NCBI GenBank assembly: GCA_012103455.1
Contig: WLWT01000003.1
Span: 868,001-932,000 of the forward strand
Source: Gammaproteobacteria bacterium
Lineage (GTDB): Bacteria > Pseudomonadota > Gammaproteobacteria > HK1
Direction: 5' to 3'
Length of the DNA: 64,000 nt
Of this stretch, positions 16,646-25,484 are shown piece after piece. Within the stretch, counting starts at the first letter, position 1, and each line of letters begins with the position of its first letter. The notes below the pieces were generated by a model that was given only the letters and a program-made list of their open reading frames with translations, did not search any database and was not told the origin of the DNA. A program made the translations under genes and the position numbers.

Positions 16646-17842
16646 TTAGAAGCGTACACGGGCACCCATCTGGAACATATCAATGTCTTCGATGCCACCG
16701 ACGCCTTGTACATCAGTGTCCATGTTACGGTATCCCGCATACAACTCGACGCGCGGCTCGGACAGCGTATGGACAAAACCGATGCCCCATATGGTGGTAT
16801 CATAATCCGTGCTATTACTTGCGGTTTCGCCATCGAAATCATGATTGCCGTATTGAGCGGCGATCGCGTTGGCGCCCCACCGGTGGCCCAGAATCAAAGA
16901 CAGTGTGCGGCCATCACCCACATCGCGCCCGGCATTACCGTTTGCACCGTTACCGTTACCTCGGATAAGGTCACTACCTCGGATAAGGTCACCACCGCTG
17001 TATTGCACGGAGAAATTCGTGCCCTGGGAGAGCAGGATGGAGCCGGTCATTCCCCATTGTTCGGATGTTTGAACAGTAGGCGCACCGGCAGCGTCACGCG
17101 CATCCTCAGCGTCATTTTCGAGATCCTCATAACCACCGGTGATTTGGATTTGAGCGCCGGAGAAGGTGCTGCTCAAGCGTGCACTAGCCTGCCAAGTCTG
17201 ATTGTCGCCAACCGATACTCGGGCAGACAGGGGGCCGAAGCTCGGGGTGTCATAACGAAGTACATCCCTGTGATTACCATCGAAACTCCTATAGGAAGTG
17301 CCTGCCGTCAGATTGGCGTTCTGGCCACCTTGTTGTATTTGGACCGTGGCATTGCCAGTTCGCTTGAAAACGAGGGCGGTGCCCATCGTGGCGCCGTTGG
17401 CGACACCAGCGAGGAACACAGGGCCGGCCAATGTAGCATCGGCTATACCATCGTAGGCCGTAGAAGTATGACCGACTAGCAAACGACCCCAACCGCCGCC
17501 GAACCACAGGTTGCTGTGGCGGATGTTGAAGGCGCCGTCGGTAGCGGTATCGTTACCGTTCCGGCCTTTCAAAGTGATATTGGAGCTAACGTTGGAAGCC
17601 CAAGCGGTTTCGAGATTTACCCCCACTTTCATGCCGCCGATGCCAAGGTCACTGCTGCCGGTGATACGGAAACGGGACGCAGATTGCGCGCTGTCCGCCT
17701 GGACGACATCAGAGTCAAAACCATCATCACCGAAAAAGATGAGTCGGTTAACATGGCCACTCACGGAAGCTTCGATGGCATTGGCAGCCATCGGAGCAGC
17801 CATGGCGCTGGCGATTGCAACGGCCAAAAGCTTTTTGTTCAT
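16646..17842 (-). CDS. Outer-membrane porin
   Basis: A ~398-residue Gram-negative porin. The signal peptide MNKKLLAVAIASAMAAPMAANA is followed by IEASVSGHVNRLIFF, and the protein ends in MGARVRF with the terminal phenylalanine required by the BAM machinery. Alternating strands such as SRFRITGSSDLGIGGMKVGV and SLILGHRWGANAIAAQYGNHDF fit a 16-stranded barrel. The start is taken at ATG 17842; an upstream TTG at 17851 is open but would precede the signal peptide. An in-frame 18 bp duplication lengthens one loop (GGDLIRGSDLIRG). A strong terminator follows, and two inverted-repeat sites lie upstream, so the gene is probably monocistronic and regulated. Confidence 0.9.
   Translation of the reverse strand: MNKKLLAVAIASAMAAPMAANAIEASVSGHVNRLIFFGDDGFDSDVVQADSAQSASRFRITGSSDLGIGGMKVGVNLETAWASNVSSNITLKGRNGNDTATDGAFNIRHSNLWFGGGWGRLLVGHTSTAYDGIADATLAGPVFLAGVANGATMGTALVFKRTGNATVQIQQGGQNANLTAGTSYRSFDGNHRDVLRYDTPSFGPLSARVSVGDNQTWQASARLSSTFSGAQIQITGGYEDLENDAEDARDAAGAPTVQTSEQWGMTGSILLSQGTNFSVQYSGGDLIRGSDLIRGNGNGANGNAGRDVGDGRTLSLILGHRWGANAIAAQYGNHDFDGETASNSTDYDTTIWGIGFVHTLSEPRVELYAGYRNMDTDVQGVGGIEDIDMFQMGARVRF
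16961..16996. repeat. In-frame 18 bp tandem duplication in the porin gene
   Basis: TCGGATAAGGTCACTACC is followed by TCGGATAAGGTCACCACC, one base different. It adds six residues without changing frame and sits in a Gly/Asn-rich segment likely to be a surface loop. Confidence 0.85.
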
Positions 17843-17963
17843 AACTTTCAAGTCCCATTAAAATTTGCGGTTATCTGTCTGCTTCTCCCCCGGAGCTACG
17901 TGGTCCGAGGAGCTTCGCGAACGGCCCTCTGTCGAGGGAACCGGCGTGATTATGCGGATCTCA

Positions 17964-17979
17964 TGTTGCGTTTGCAACA
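17964..17979. promoter_or_regulatory. Inverted repeat upstream of the porin gene, site 1
   Basis: TGTTGC-GTTT-GCAACA is a perfect six-base inverted repeat 122 bases upstream of the porin start. A second site with the same outer half-sites lies 112 bases further upstream. This looks like a dimeric regulator operator; the regulator is unknown. Confidence 0.4.
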
Positions 17980-18075
17980 CCTGTTTTTGTTTTTTTGCTA
18001 CATGTGGTTAATGATCAACGGTTAGGGTAGATTCAGTTGTAAAAAAACAACAATAACCATCAAAGTTTAGTATTT

Positions 18076-18093
18076 TGTTGTATGTATGCAACA
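18076..18093. promoter_or_regulatory. Inverted repeat upstream of the porin gene, site 2
   Basis: TGTTGTATGTATGCAACA shares the TGTTG and CAACA arms of the site at 17964, with a spacer two bases longer. It lies in an AT-rich stretch (17985-18100) between the porin gene and the aminotransferase remnant. Function is inferred only from symmetry and repetition. Confidence 0.35.
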
Positions 18094-18157
18094 CTTGCAT
18101 CGATTGCAGCACGAATATCATTGGCGATGGTGGCGATATGTTCTTCTTCCAGGATGA

Positions 18158-18361
18158 GAAGCGCGCGCCGTTTTTTCCGACTTTATCTTTTCTGACTTTA
18201 TCTATGAGTCCTTCGCCCCGGATGACGTCCTGCACGGCCAAGGCGCCAGCGCAGGCCGCAGCATGACTCATATGAGCGCGTCCGTGTTGGAAAAAACCCG
18301 AGCCGTTGCGTATGGCGGCGTGGATTGGTTCGGTGCAGAGCACCGCCATGGGTGGCTTTAA
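18158..18361 (-). pseudogene. Remnant of a class III (pyridoxal-phosphate) aminotransferase gene
   Basis: The minus-strand frame reads PPMAVLCTEPIHAAI then GSGFFQHGRAHMSHAAACAGALAVQDVI and GEGLIDKVR. This is the stretch of class III aminotransferases just after the PLP-lysine, around the conserved HG-T-x-x-G-HP-x-x-CA-A-ALA motif. The PLP lysine, the N-terminal half and the C-terminal domain are all missing, and a stop lies just upstream in frame. Several otherwise invariant residues have changed (HGRAHMSHAA for HGHTYMGHPA). A 15 bp duplication (DKVRK/DKVGK) follows. It is a decayed fragment rather than a small gene. Confidence 0.7.
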
Positions 18362-18394
18362 ACATTACCTAAAGACCACCGTAAAAAGCTTCGG

Positions 18395-19807
18395 CTACAG
18401 CACGTCGGAGGCGGCGTCCGCCAGGCGTGAGCGCTCGCCTCGGCGCAAGGTGACGTGCCCGGCGAACGGGTGACGGCGGAACCGGTCAACGACGGCTGCC
18501 AACCCGGACGTCGTCTCCGTCAGGTAGGGTGTATCGATTTGCTCCAGATTGCCGATGCACACGACTTTAGTGCCGGGACCGGCCCGCGTCAGTAGTGTCT
18601 TCAGTTGCTTGGAAGTGAGGTTTTGCGCCTCATCGATAATCAGGTAGCGGTGTAGAAAGGTACGCCCGCGCATAAATGCGGGCGAGCGTATCTTGATGCG
18701 CGAATTGAGCAGTTCGTTAGTGGCGGCCCGGCCCCATTGGGAGCCGGCCGGTTCACCATCGGTTAGCACTTCCAGGTTGTCCATCAGCGCGCCCATCCAA
18801 GGTGCCATTTTCTCCTCTTCAGTGCCGGGCAGGTAGCCGATGTCCTCACCTACTGCTATCGTCACTCGGGTGATCACGATCTCACGGTAACGTTTGTCAT
18901 CTAGCGTTTGGGCGAGGCCGGAGGCGAGGGCCAGCAGCGTTTTGCCGGTGCCGGCAGTGCCGAGCAGGGTCACTAGCTCCAGGTCCGGGTTACAGAGCAT
19001 ATTGAGGGCGAAATTTTGCTCGCTGTTGCGCGCGCGCACTCCCCACACGCCACCACGCTCCCCGCTATAGTCCGTCGCCTCGCGCACCCTCGCTTTCTCG
19101 CCACCAACGTGCTCTACGATGAAGTCTTGAGGCTTCGCCGAGCCGACACTAAGGCACAGGTTCGGGTGCCAATCACGCACCGGCGCGCCGCATATCCGGT
19201 AGCGGGTCATGCCCTGGTGTACTCGCGGATCGGTGATGTGCAGCTCCTGCCACTGCGTGTCGGATAAGGCGCGTACGCCGGTGGGTAATAGCGCTGCATC
19301 CTCGACACTGCGGTCGCTAAAGTAGTCCTCCGCGACTAACCCCAGCACTTGCGCTTTGATGCGCAGGTTGATGTCCTTGGAAACCACGATGACGTTGGCT
19401 TGCGGATGTTGAGTGCGCAATGACAGAGCATGCCGCAGGACTGGCTCGGTGCTCGCAGGCTCAGTATTTACCGGCGCCGTACTCGCTGTAGGGTCAGTGT
19501 CCGGTGCGTTTAAATGAAAAAACAGCCGGCCTGCCCGCATCGCTCCGGTTTGTGGCAATGGGATGCCTTCCTCTACGGGCGCATATGGTATGCGCTCCAA
19601 CAGTGCGCCTAGCGTACGCGCCGCTTCGCGGGCGTTGCGTGCCAGTTCGGAATTGCCGGAAGTGGCGGCATCGAGCTTTTCCAATACCGTCATCGGCACG
19701 TAGATGTCGTGTTCGTCAAAACGGAAAATGGACGCGGGATCATGCAGCAAAACGCTGGTGTCCAAAACGAACACACGCGGCTTGCCCGACTGGCGTGATA
19801 GGTTCAT
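18395..19807 (-). CDS. PhoH-like ATPase with N-terminal PIN domain (PhoH2 type)
   Basis: A 470-residue protein combining a PIN-like RNase domain (residues ~10-150, starting VFVLDTSVLLHDPASIF with the first acidic residue and continuing to IVVSKDINLRIKA) with a PhoH ATPase domain (~250-455). The ATPase has Walker A LLGTAGTGKTLLAL, Walker B HRYLIIDEAQNLT and the downstream LLTRAGPGTKVVCIGN motif. PhoH2 proteins are described as ATP-dependent RNA helicase/RNases, sometimes linked to toxin-antitoxin systems. No antitoxin-like ORF precedes it here. It directly follows gcvR with one base between stop and start. Confidence 0.9.
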   Translation of the reverse strand: MNLSRQSGKPRVFVLDTSVLLHDPASIFRFDEHDIYVPMTVLEKLDAATSGNSELARNAREAARTLGALLERIPYAPVEEGIPLPQTGAMRAGRLFFHLNAPDTDPTASTAPVNTEPASTEPVLRHALSLRTQHPQANVIVVSKDINLRIKAQVLGLVAEDYFSDRSVEDAALLPTGVRALSDTQWQELHITDPRVHQGMTRYRICGAPVRDWHPNLCLSVGSAKPQDFIVEHVGGEKARVREATDYSGERGGVWGVRARNSEQNFALNMLCNPDLELVTLLGTAGTGKTLLALASGLAQTLDDKRYREIVITRVTIAVGEDIGYLPGTEEEKMAPWMGALMDNLEVLTDGEPAGSQWGRAATNELLNSRIKIRSPAFMRGRTFLHRYLIIDEAQNLTSKQLKTLLTRAGPGTKVVCIGNLEQIDTPYLTETTSGLAAVVDRFRRHPFAGHVTLRRGERSRLADAASDVL

Positions 19808-20332
19808 TTATTTGATGACGCTCATGTCGGCATCCAAATTGAGTTCATCGCAAAACTCGAGGAACTCGTTGCGCAGATGTGCAATCGCGGTCTTTTCCGG
19901 CACGCCTATGGTGATGCTCACGGAGAACATGGGTGTGCCCGTTTGCGCGGCTAAGAAGCAATTGGAATAAAGGTCTTCGATGCCGATGTCCCGTGTGGCG
20001 AAGAAGCCTGTTATCTCTTCGAGGATGCCAGGCCGTTCCAGCGCGACTACTTCCACGCTGTATGGGATAAACCATGCGCCGGTACGTAATTCGGTGCGGT
20101 TGAGAGCAATGGTTAAACCCAGTGCATTCGCTGCTTTGGGTAAGCCGGCTTCGAGTTTGGCGACAGCGCTCCAGTTACCCCGAACTAGGAATTGGGCGCA
20201 AAGTTGTGCACCCAGAACAGACATGCGCGAATCCTGCACGCTGCATCCGGCATCGCGCACCACTCGCGTTAGTTCGTATACGATGCCGGGACGATCTTGA
20301 CCGACGGCTGATGCTACTAAGTAGGTTTGCAT
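19808..20332 (-). CDS. gcvR: Glycine cleavage system transcriptional repressor-like ACT protein
   Basis: A ~174-residue protein of two ACT domains: the first begins QTYLVASAVGQDRPGIVYELTRVVRDAG, and the second begins YSVEVVALERPGILEEITGFFATRDIGIEDL. GcvR binds glycine and antagonises GcvA, and ACT pairs of this layout upstream of dapA are characteristic of the gammaproteobacterial gcvR locus. The start is set at ATG 20332 because homologues begin here. An ATG at 20368 would add 12 basic residues (ARRLRSQERTS) without a convincing ribosome site. It is divergent from dapA. Confidence 0.82.
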   Translation of the reverse strand: MQTYLVASAVGQDRPGIVYELTRVVRDAGCSVQDSRMSVLGAQLCAQFLVRGNWSAVAKLEAGLPKAANALGLTIALNRTELRTGAWFIPYSVEVVALERPGILEEITGFFATRDIGIEDLYSNCFLAAQTGTPMFSVSITIGVPEKTAIAHLRNEFLEFCDELNLDADMSVIK

Positions 20333-20502
20333 GCTCGTTCGCTCTTGACTCCTAAGCCGCCGCGCCATGATACCTGTTGGTGCCGGTTGCCACAGGTGTG
20401 TATTGCATGGATATCGCGCTCAACTCGGGAACTCGTGGTGCTTGGGGATGTCGGTGTAGAAGGGCTTGAGAAACAATCCCACCTGCGGTGCTCTAAAACT
20501 TT

Positions 20503-20528
20503 ATAGATGATCGATATAGATGATCGAT
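20503..20528. repeat. 13 bp perfect tandem duplication between gcvR and dapA
   Basis: ATAGATGATCGAT occurs twice without a gap in the divergent promoter region, 65 bases before the dapA start. It could duplicate a regulatory half-site (each unit contains GATGATCGAT) or be a neutral slippage product. Confidence 0.8.
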
Positions 20529-20592
20529 TGTTGCCCGCATCACGGTGCGCGAAGTACGATCAAAGGCCAATCCTAGTAGAATAGAGTCAGGC

Positions 20593-21465
20593 ATGTATAC
20601 GGGAAGCATGGTGGCGATGGTCACACCCATGCAGCCGGATGGCAGTGTGGAGCAAGAGGCCCTCTCGCGTTTGGTCGAGTTTCATATCGAGCAGGGTACC
20701 GATGCGATCGTCGCCGTTGGTACCACCGGTGAGTCCGCTACCTTGAGTCATGTGGAGCACTGTCAGGTCGTGAGCGACGTGGTTGAGCTGGTGGCCGGTC
20801 GCGTGCCTGTCATCGCGGGTACCGGTGCCAATGCCACGTCCGAAGCCATCGAGCTTACGGCCTGCGCTAAAGAAGGCGGCGCTGATGCGTGTTTGTTAGT
20901 GACGCCTTATTACAATAAGCCGACCCAGGAAGGTCTTTATCGGCACTACACCGCGATCGCCGATGCGGTAGATATCCCGCAAATTCTATACAACGTACCT
21001 GGCCGTACCGCCTGCGATATGTTGGCGGATACCGTGATACGCCTATCATCGCACCGCAATATCGCGGGCATTAAAGAAGCGACCGGCGATATCGAACGCA
21101 TTCATGCACTGGTTGCCGCAACCCCCGACGATTTCGCCATTTTGAGCGGTGAGGATTGGTTAGCGTGTGAAACCATGCTGGCCGGAGGGCAAGGGGTCAT
21201 ATCGGTAACGGCCAATGTGGCGCCGGCACTGATGCGTGAGATGTGCGATGCCGCGCTCGCCGGGGAGGCGGAGCGGGCGAGGTTGCTGGATGCCAGACTC
21301 CAGCCGCTGCACAAAGCGTTATTTTTCGAATCCAATCCCATCCCTGCCAAATGGGCAGTGGCGCAATTAGGGTTAATAGGTCCGGCTATACGCTTACCGC
21401 TCACGCCACTATCGCCGTCGCTGCACGGTGGTGTGCGGGAGGCGATGGCGGCCGCTGGTCTATAA
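20593..21465 (+). CDS. dapA: 4-Hydroxy-tetrahydrodipicolinate synthase
   Basis: A 290-residue TIM-barrel aldolase that condenses pyruvate and aspartate semialdehyde in the lysine/diaminopimelate pathway. The diagnostic GTTGESATLSHVEH motif, the YYNKPTQEGLYRHY substrate loop, ILYNVPGRTACDM and IAGIKEATGD (Schiff-base lysine, GIKEATG) are intact. The start is set at ATG 20593 (MYTGSMVAMVTPM), matching family length; a GTG at 20545 would add 16 unconserved residues. It is followed by bamC after 41 bases, the standard dapA-bamC pair. Confidence 0.95.
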   Translation: MYTGSMVAMVTPMQPDGSVEQEALSRLVEFHIEQGTDAIVAVGTTGESATLSHVEHCQVVSDVVELVAGRVPVIAGTGANATSEAIELTACAKEGGADACLLVTPYYNKPTQEGLYRHYTAIADAVDIPQILYNVPGRTACDMLADTVIRLSSHRNIAGIKEATGDIERIHALVAATPDDFAILSGEDWLACETMLAGGQGVISVTANVAPALMREMCDAALAGEAERARLLDARLQPLHKALFFESNPIPAKWAVAQLGLIGPAIRLPLTPLSPSLHGGVREAMAAAGL

Positions 21466-21506
21466 TATTTCGGTTTACGCTATTGACCGCAACACTGCAG
21501 AGAAAA

Positions 21507-22649
21507 ATGAGTCCAACCCGCGTAGCCACGCTGCTCGCGGCGGCATTGGCCGGCGCCGGTTGCAGCTTGCAAGAAACTATTGATGAGATGATGCCGCAGC
21601 CGAAATTCGAGACTGCGCGCAAATTGCCGCCACTGTCTGTCCCACCGGGACTCAGTGATAAACAGATAGCTGATCAATACCAGGTACCTGATGGTGGACA
21701 CAGCGCCAGGGCATGGGAGCAAGGCAATCGCGCCGGCACTGGCGCGGGTGATGAAGTACTGCCTATACAGAACGACGTGCGTGTCGAACGTAACGGTGAC
21801 AAACGCTGGTTGGTAGTGAATGCGCGGCCTGCCCAAGTCTGGCCCAAGGTGCGCGACTTTTGGACTGAAAACGGCTTTTTGCTGAATGTGGAAGATCCGA
21901 CCATCGGCATCTTGGAAACCGATTGGGCGGAGAACCGGGCGGATATTCCAAAAGGTGTGGTCGAACGCCTGATCAGCAAGATCTCCGATCGCGTTTATTC
22001 CGCTGCCACCCGCGATAAGTTCCGCACCCGGCTTGAGCGAGGTGCTCAGCCCGATACCACGGAAGTCTACGTCTCCCACCGCGGCGCCCAGGAAATCAGT
22101 GACGTTCAAAACTCGGATACGAGCAAATTAGGCGGTGAAGCAGCCAATTACAAATGGGCTCCCCGTCCGGCCGATCCGGAATTGGAGGCATTCATGCTCA
22201 ACCGCATGATGCAGTATTTCGGGGTCAGCGCGCAGGTGGCGAGCGAGCGTATCGCGGACACTGGAGAGGCACCGCCGCGGGCCCATTTGGTCGAGGATGA
22301 TACCGGCGCGATGATACTCGCGTTACGTGAGGATTTCTCCCGCGCTTGGCAACGTACCGGTCTTGCCCTGGATCGGATTGGATTTACCGTTGAAGATCGC
22401 GATCGTTCAAAAGGTCTTTACTTCGTGCGGTATGTGGATCCGGCCACCGAAGGTATCGAGGACGACAGTTTTCTCGGCAAGCTGAAATTCTGGGACGATG
22501 ATGAGAAGCCTAAAGATACGGAGTATCTGATCAGTCTTGCGAGTACTGAGAACGTTACCCAGGTTAGCGTTCTTGACAAGACGACGCAGCGAAGCCGAAC
22601 TAAAACTGCGGTCCGCATCCTGAGTCTTCTGCACGACGAGTTGAAATAA
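21507..22649 (+). CDS. bamC: Outer-membrane assembly lipoprotein BamC
   Basis: A 380-residue lipoprotein of the BAM complex that inserts beta-barrel proteins. The signal peptide MSPTRVATLLAAALAGAGCS has a clear lipobox (AGAGC). It is followed by the unstructured KFETARKLPPLSVPPGLSD segment that in BamC lies along BamD, then two helix-grip domains (WLVVNARPAQVWPKVRDFW; LALREDFSRAWQRTGLAL). The start ATG at 21507 follows GCAGAGAAAA; longer upstream reading lies within dapA. The TAA stop directly abuts a MITE at 22650, so transcription would run into the element. Confidence 0.93.
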   Translation: MSPTRVATLLAAALAGAGCSLQETIDEMMPQPKFETARKLPPLSVPPGLSDKQIADQYQVPDGGHSARAWEQGNRAGTGAGDEVLPIQNDVRVERNGDKRWLVVNARPAQVWPKVRDFWTENGFLLNVEDPTIGILETDWAENRADIPKGVVERLISKISDRVYSAATRDKFRTRLERGAQPDTTEVYVSHRGAQEISDVQNSDTSKLGGEAANYKWAPRPADPELEAFMLNRMMQYFGVSAQVASERIADTGEAPPRAHLVEDDTGAMILALREDFSRAWQRTGLALDRIGFTVEDRDRSKGLYFVRYVDPATEGIEDDSFLGKLKFWDDDEKPKDTEYLISLASTENVTQVSVLDKTTQRSRTKTAVRILSLLHDELK

Positions 22650-22789
22650 GGGCACCGCTAAAAATAGTCATTTTTTCGTGAGTGCAAGGAAGCACCGCGC
22701 GCGCAACCGCAGTGTATAGGTGATACCTGAGGATTCGAGCACGGCGCTGACGCCGCAATCGCGGAAAAAGTGCATTGTTAGAGGTGCCC
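22650..22789 (-). mobile_element. MITE-like element, copy 4 (immediately after bamC)
   Basis: A 140 bp copy in the reverse orientation. It begins GGGCACCGCTAAAAATAG and ends ATTGTTAGAGGTGCCC, each end with one change from the others. The flanks ATAA and GTAA match at three of four bases. The bamC TAA lies in the left flank, so the coding sequence is intact. Confidence 0.85.
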
Positions 22790-22861
22790 GTAAGAGGTGG
22801 CTCCTGCGCGCTGCGGTAGCGTTCACTGCATTCCAGGTTTTTTGCCTTAGGCCCTGCTAAC

Positions 22862-24286
22862 TCAGCGGCGCCGTTTGACGTGTTTTATGAGGCGTTTACG
22901 CCGCCGCTGTTGGCCTGGGGTGAGGGTGTTTTTGCGGTCCTTGAACGGGTTCTCGCCGGTTCGAAACTCCATTGATATGGGCGTTCCATGCAGCGCCAGC
23001 GCCTGGCGAAAGTATCGTGTCAGATAACGGCGGTATGCCGACGGTACCGCTTCGGTCCGATTACCGTGAATGATCACTCTGGGTGGATTGGTGCCGCCTT
23101 GATGGGCGTAGCGTAGCCTGATACGCCGCCCGCGCACTAACGGTGGCGGATGGCGTGTCATAGCCTCCTGCAGTAACTCGTTCAGTTCAGGGGTGGCCAA
23201 ATTGGCGCTGGCCGCGGCCCAGGCCGCATCAACGGAGCTTAGGAGATTGCCGACGCCGCTGCCGTGTAGCGCGGAGATATAGTGGATGTTGGCGTAGTCG
23301 ATGAAGCCCAGCTTGAGGTCTAAGTCCCGGCGTGCTTTAACCCGCTGCTCGGGATTCAGGCCGTCCCACTTGTTGATGCCGATGACTAGCGCCCGGCCTG
23401 TGCGTTCAATCTGCCGTAGTAAGGTTACGTCCTGCTCGGTCACCCCTTCCGAGCCGTCAGCTAGCAACAGGACCACGTTGGCTGCCTCAATCGATTGTAG
23501 GGTTTTGAGGGCGCTCCATTTTTCAATGCGGTCGTTGACTCGCGCGCGCCGCCGAATCCCTGCGGTGTCGACGAGTACGTAGGGCTTCCCGCCGTGCTCG
23601 AACGGGATGCTGATACTGTCGCGTGTGGTGCCGGGTGCATCATGCGCAATCATTCGCTCTTCCTTAAGCAACCGGTTGACCAGGGTGGATTTGCCTACAT
23701 TGGGCCGTCCTATAACGGCTATGCGCACCCGGTTGTGGTCTTCGTTGGTGTCATCCTCGTCGGTGGTCTCTGCGGTATTGATGGCGGGGGTGTCGATGGC
23801 GAGGCTCGCCATAATCTGCGCTGTCAAAGCACGAACACCGCTGCCGCGGGCGGCCGATATGGCATACGGGGTGCCCAGGCCCAACTCGTGAAAGTCAGCG
23901 GCGGCGACGTCTGCAGACAGACCCTCGCTTTTGTTGATAGCGAGAAAAATCCGCTTGTCGCTTCGGCGTAATTGATCAGCCAAGGCGGCTTCCGTCGCGC
24001 TGGGTCCAGCCCTTGCGTCCAATAAGAAGATGAGTGCGTCGGCTTCTTCCATGGCCAGTTCGGCTTGACCAGCGATAGCCCGGGCCATTGCCGCCCGTTC
24101 CTGGCTGATGCCGCCTGTATCAATGAGTACGAAACGCTGTTGCCCATCGTCGCCAAACCCGTATTGACGGTCTCTGGTGACGCCCGGTTCATCGCCCACC
24201 AGTGCGGCGCGGGAGCCGGTGAGCCGGTTAAAAAGCGTTGACTTGCCAACATTTGGCGCCCCGACGATGGCCACTACAGGGAGCAT
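22862..24286 (-). CDS. der: GTPase Der (EngA), 50S ribosome assembly
   Basis: A 474-residue protein with two tandem GTPase domains, a feature unique to Der. Domain 1 has GAPNVGKSTLFNRLTG, DEPGVTRDRQYG, DTGGIS and NKSE. Domain 2 has GRPNVGKSTLVNRLL, DAPGTTRDSI, DTAGIRRRARV and NKWD. A KH-like C-terminal domain follows, ending in a basic tail (GQQRRRKRLIKHVKRRR). It acts in maturation of the large ribosomal subunit and is essential in bacteria. It is the last gene of the minus-strand rlmN-to-der block, 31 bases after bamB. Confidence 0.96.
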   Translation of the reverse strand: MLPVVAIVGAPNVGKSTLFNRLTGSRAALVGDEPGVTRDRQYGFGDDGQQRFVLIDTGGISQERAAMARAIAGQAELAMEEADALIFLLDARAGPSATEAALADQLRRSDKRIFLAINKSEGLSADVAAADFHELGLGTPYAISAARGSGVRALTAQIMASLAIDTPAINTAETTDEDDTNEDHNRVRIAVIGRPNVGKSTLVNRLLKEERMIAHDAPGTTRDSISIPFEHGGKPYVLVDTAGIRRRARVNDRIEKWSALKTLQSIEAANVVLLLADGSEGVTEQDVTLLRQIERTGRALVIGINKWDGLNPEQRVKARRDLDLKLGFIDYANIHYISALHGSGVGNLLSSVDAAWAAASANLATPELNELLQEAMTRHPPPLVRGRRIRLRYAHQGGTNPPRVIIHGNRTEAVPSAYRRYLTRYFRQALALHGTPISMEFRTGENPFKDRKNTLTPGQQRRRKRLIKHVKRRR

Positions 24287-24317
24287 GTTCGTATCGGACC
24301 AAGCGGGCCGCTACGCC

Positions 24318-25484
24318 CTACTCAGCCGGGCGTAGCGCGGCGATGGTGCCGTCGGATGCGTAGATGTACAGCAAATCCTTGCCGACTAGCGGGGAGGCGA
24401 CGATAGGCGCGCTGCTCACTCTCGCACGGGCGGCGAATTGTCCGTCTTCGCGGCGCAACCAATGCACATAGCCCTCCAGATCGCCCACGACGACGAAATC
24501 AGCGAATGAGCGCGGGGCGGTGGCACGGCGGAACTCGAGTTTCTTCTGGCGCCAAGACGAAGCGCTGGTGTCTCGTTCCAAGCTCCAGATATGGCCTTTC
24601 TCGTCGGTGACGAACACGAAGTCCGAGTCCACGTCTATGCCTGAATGCGAAGACATGTCTCGGCGCCATTCCACCGCACCTGTGGTTGCATCCAACGCAG
24701 CGATACGTCCTTGAAACGTCACCGCATAGATCAGCCCATCAATAACGGCCGGTGTGGAATCGATATCAACCAGGCGCTCCAACTCGGTACGCCCGCGAGG
24801 CACCGCGATGCGGTTCTCCCATACTACCTGCCCGTCTTGGATGCCGAGTGCAATCAATCGTCCACTGTCGAATCCGCCGATAACGAGACCGTCATTCAGT
24901 GCTGGGGCCGCCGTACCTCTTAGACTGAGAACGGGTACGCTGCGATCGTATACCCAACGCCGTTGCCCTGTTCCCACTGCAAAGCCGAAAAGCTTGCCGT
25001 CCACGGTGCGCACGACGACGATGCCATCGGCTACGCGCGGCGGTGCTAACACTTCACTGCTGACTTGTGCACCCCATAGCGGTAGTCCATCTTGAGACCT
25101 GAGGGCGACGATCTCGCCGTCTTCGCTGCCGACCACCACTAGGCCATCGCCGGTACCGGGACCTCCAGAGATAGTAATTTCAGTATCCGTACGCCAAAGC
25201 GACTCGCCGGTTATCGCATTCAGTGCGACGACGTCGCCATCGGCTTCCGCCGCATAGATGCGTCCGTCGGCCAGCGCGGGGGTCAATCCACTGCCGCCGC
25301 GGCCTCCGCCATCGCCGATATCGCGGCTCCACAGCGTCTTCACTTCGGTGGTGGCATCGAAGTCTTGCAATGGAACTGGCGGCTCGTTGTTATCGGTGCC
25401 CAACATGTAATCACCGATCGCAGTGCAGCCGCACAACAATGAGGTGGCGAGAAACAGACTTGTTATTTCCGTGGGGAATTTCAT
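24318..25484 (-). CDS. bamB: Outer-membrane assembly lipoprotein BamB
   Basis: A 388-residue lipoprotein. The signal peptide MKFPTEITSLFLATSLLCGC ends in the lipobox LLCGC. The rest is an eight-bladed PQQ-type propeller with recurrent blade motifs such as GRIYAAEADGDVVALNAITGESLW, GLVVVGSEDGEIVALRSQDGLPLW and GRIAALDATTGAVEW. BamB links BamA POTRA domains and helps substrate delivery. It overlaps the upstream YfgM-like gene by four bases, and the pair precedes der as in most gammaproteobacteria. BamC of the same complex lies at 21507. Confidence 0.95.
   Translation of the reverse strand: MKFPTEITSLFLATSLLCGCTAIGDYMLGTDNNEPPVPLQDFDATTEVKTLWSRDIGDGGGRGGSGLTPALADGRIYAAEADGDVVALNAITGESLWRTDTEITISGGPGTGDGLVVVGSEDGEIVALRSQDGLPLWGAQVSSEVLAPPRVADGIVVVRTVDGKLFGFAVGTGQRRWVYDRSVPVLSLRGTAAPALNDGLVIGGFDSGRLIALGIQDGQVVWENRIAVPRGRTELERLVDIDSTPAVIDGLIYAVTFQGRIAALDATTGAVEWRRDMSSHSGIDVDSDFVFVTDEKGHIWSLERDTSASSWRQKKLEFRRATAPRSFADFVVVGDLEGYVHWLRREDGQFAARARVSSAPIVASPLVGKDLLYIYASDGTIAALRPAE

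Noticed and set aside
16288..16968. 226-codon plus-strand ORF across the sulfotransferase end, MITE and porin
   Set aside because: It runs through a MITE and antisense to the porin gene and has no domain; it is a chance open frame.
18008..18349. 113-codon ORF as a functional small gene
   Set aside because: Only the first ~64 codons resemble a class III aminotransferase and the catalytic lysine is absent, so it is treated as a remnant.
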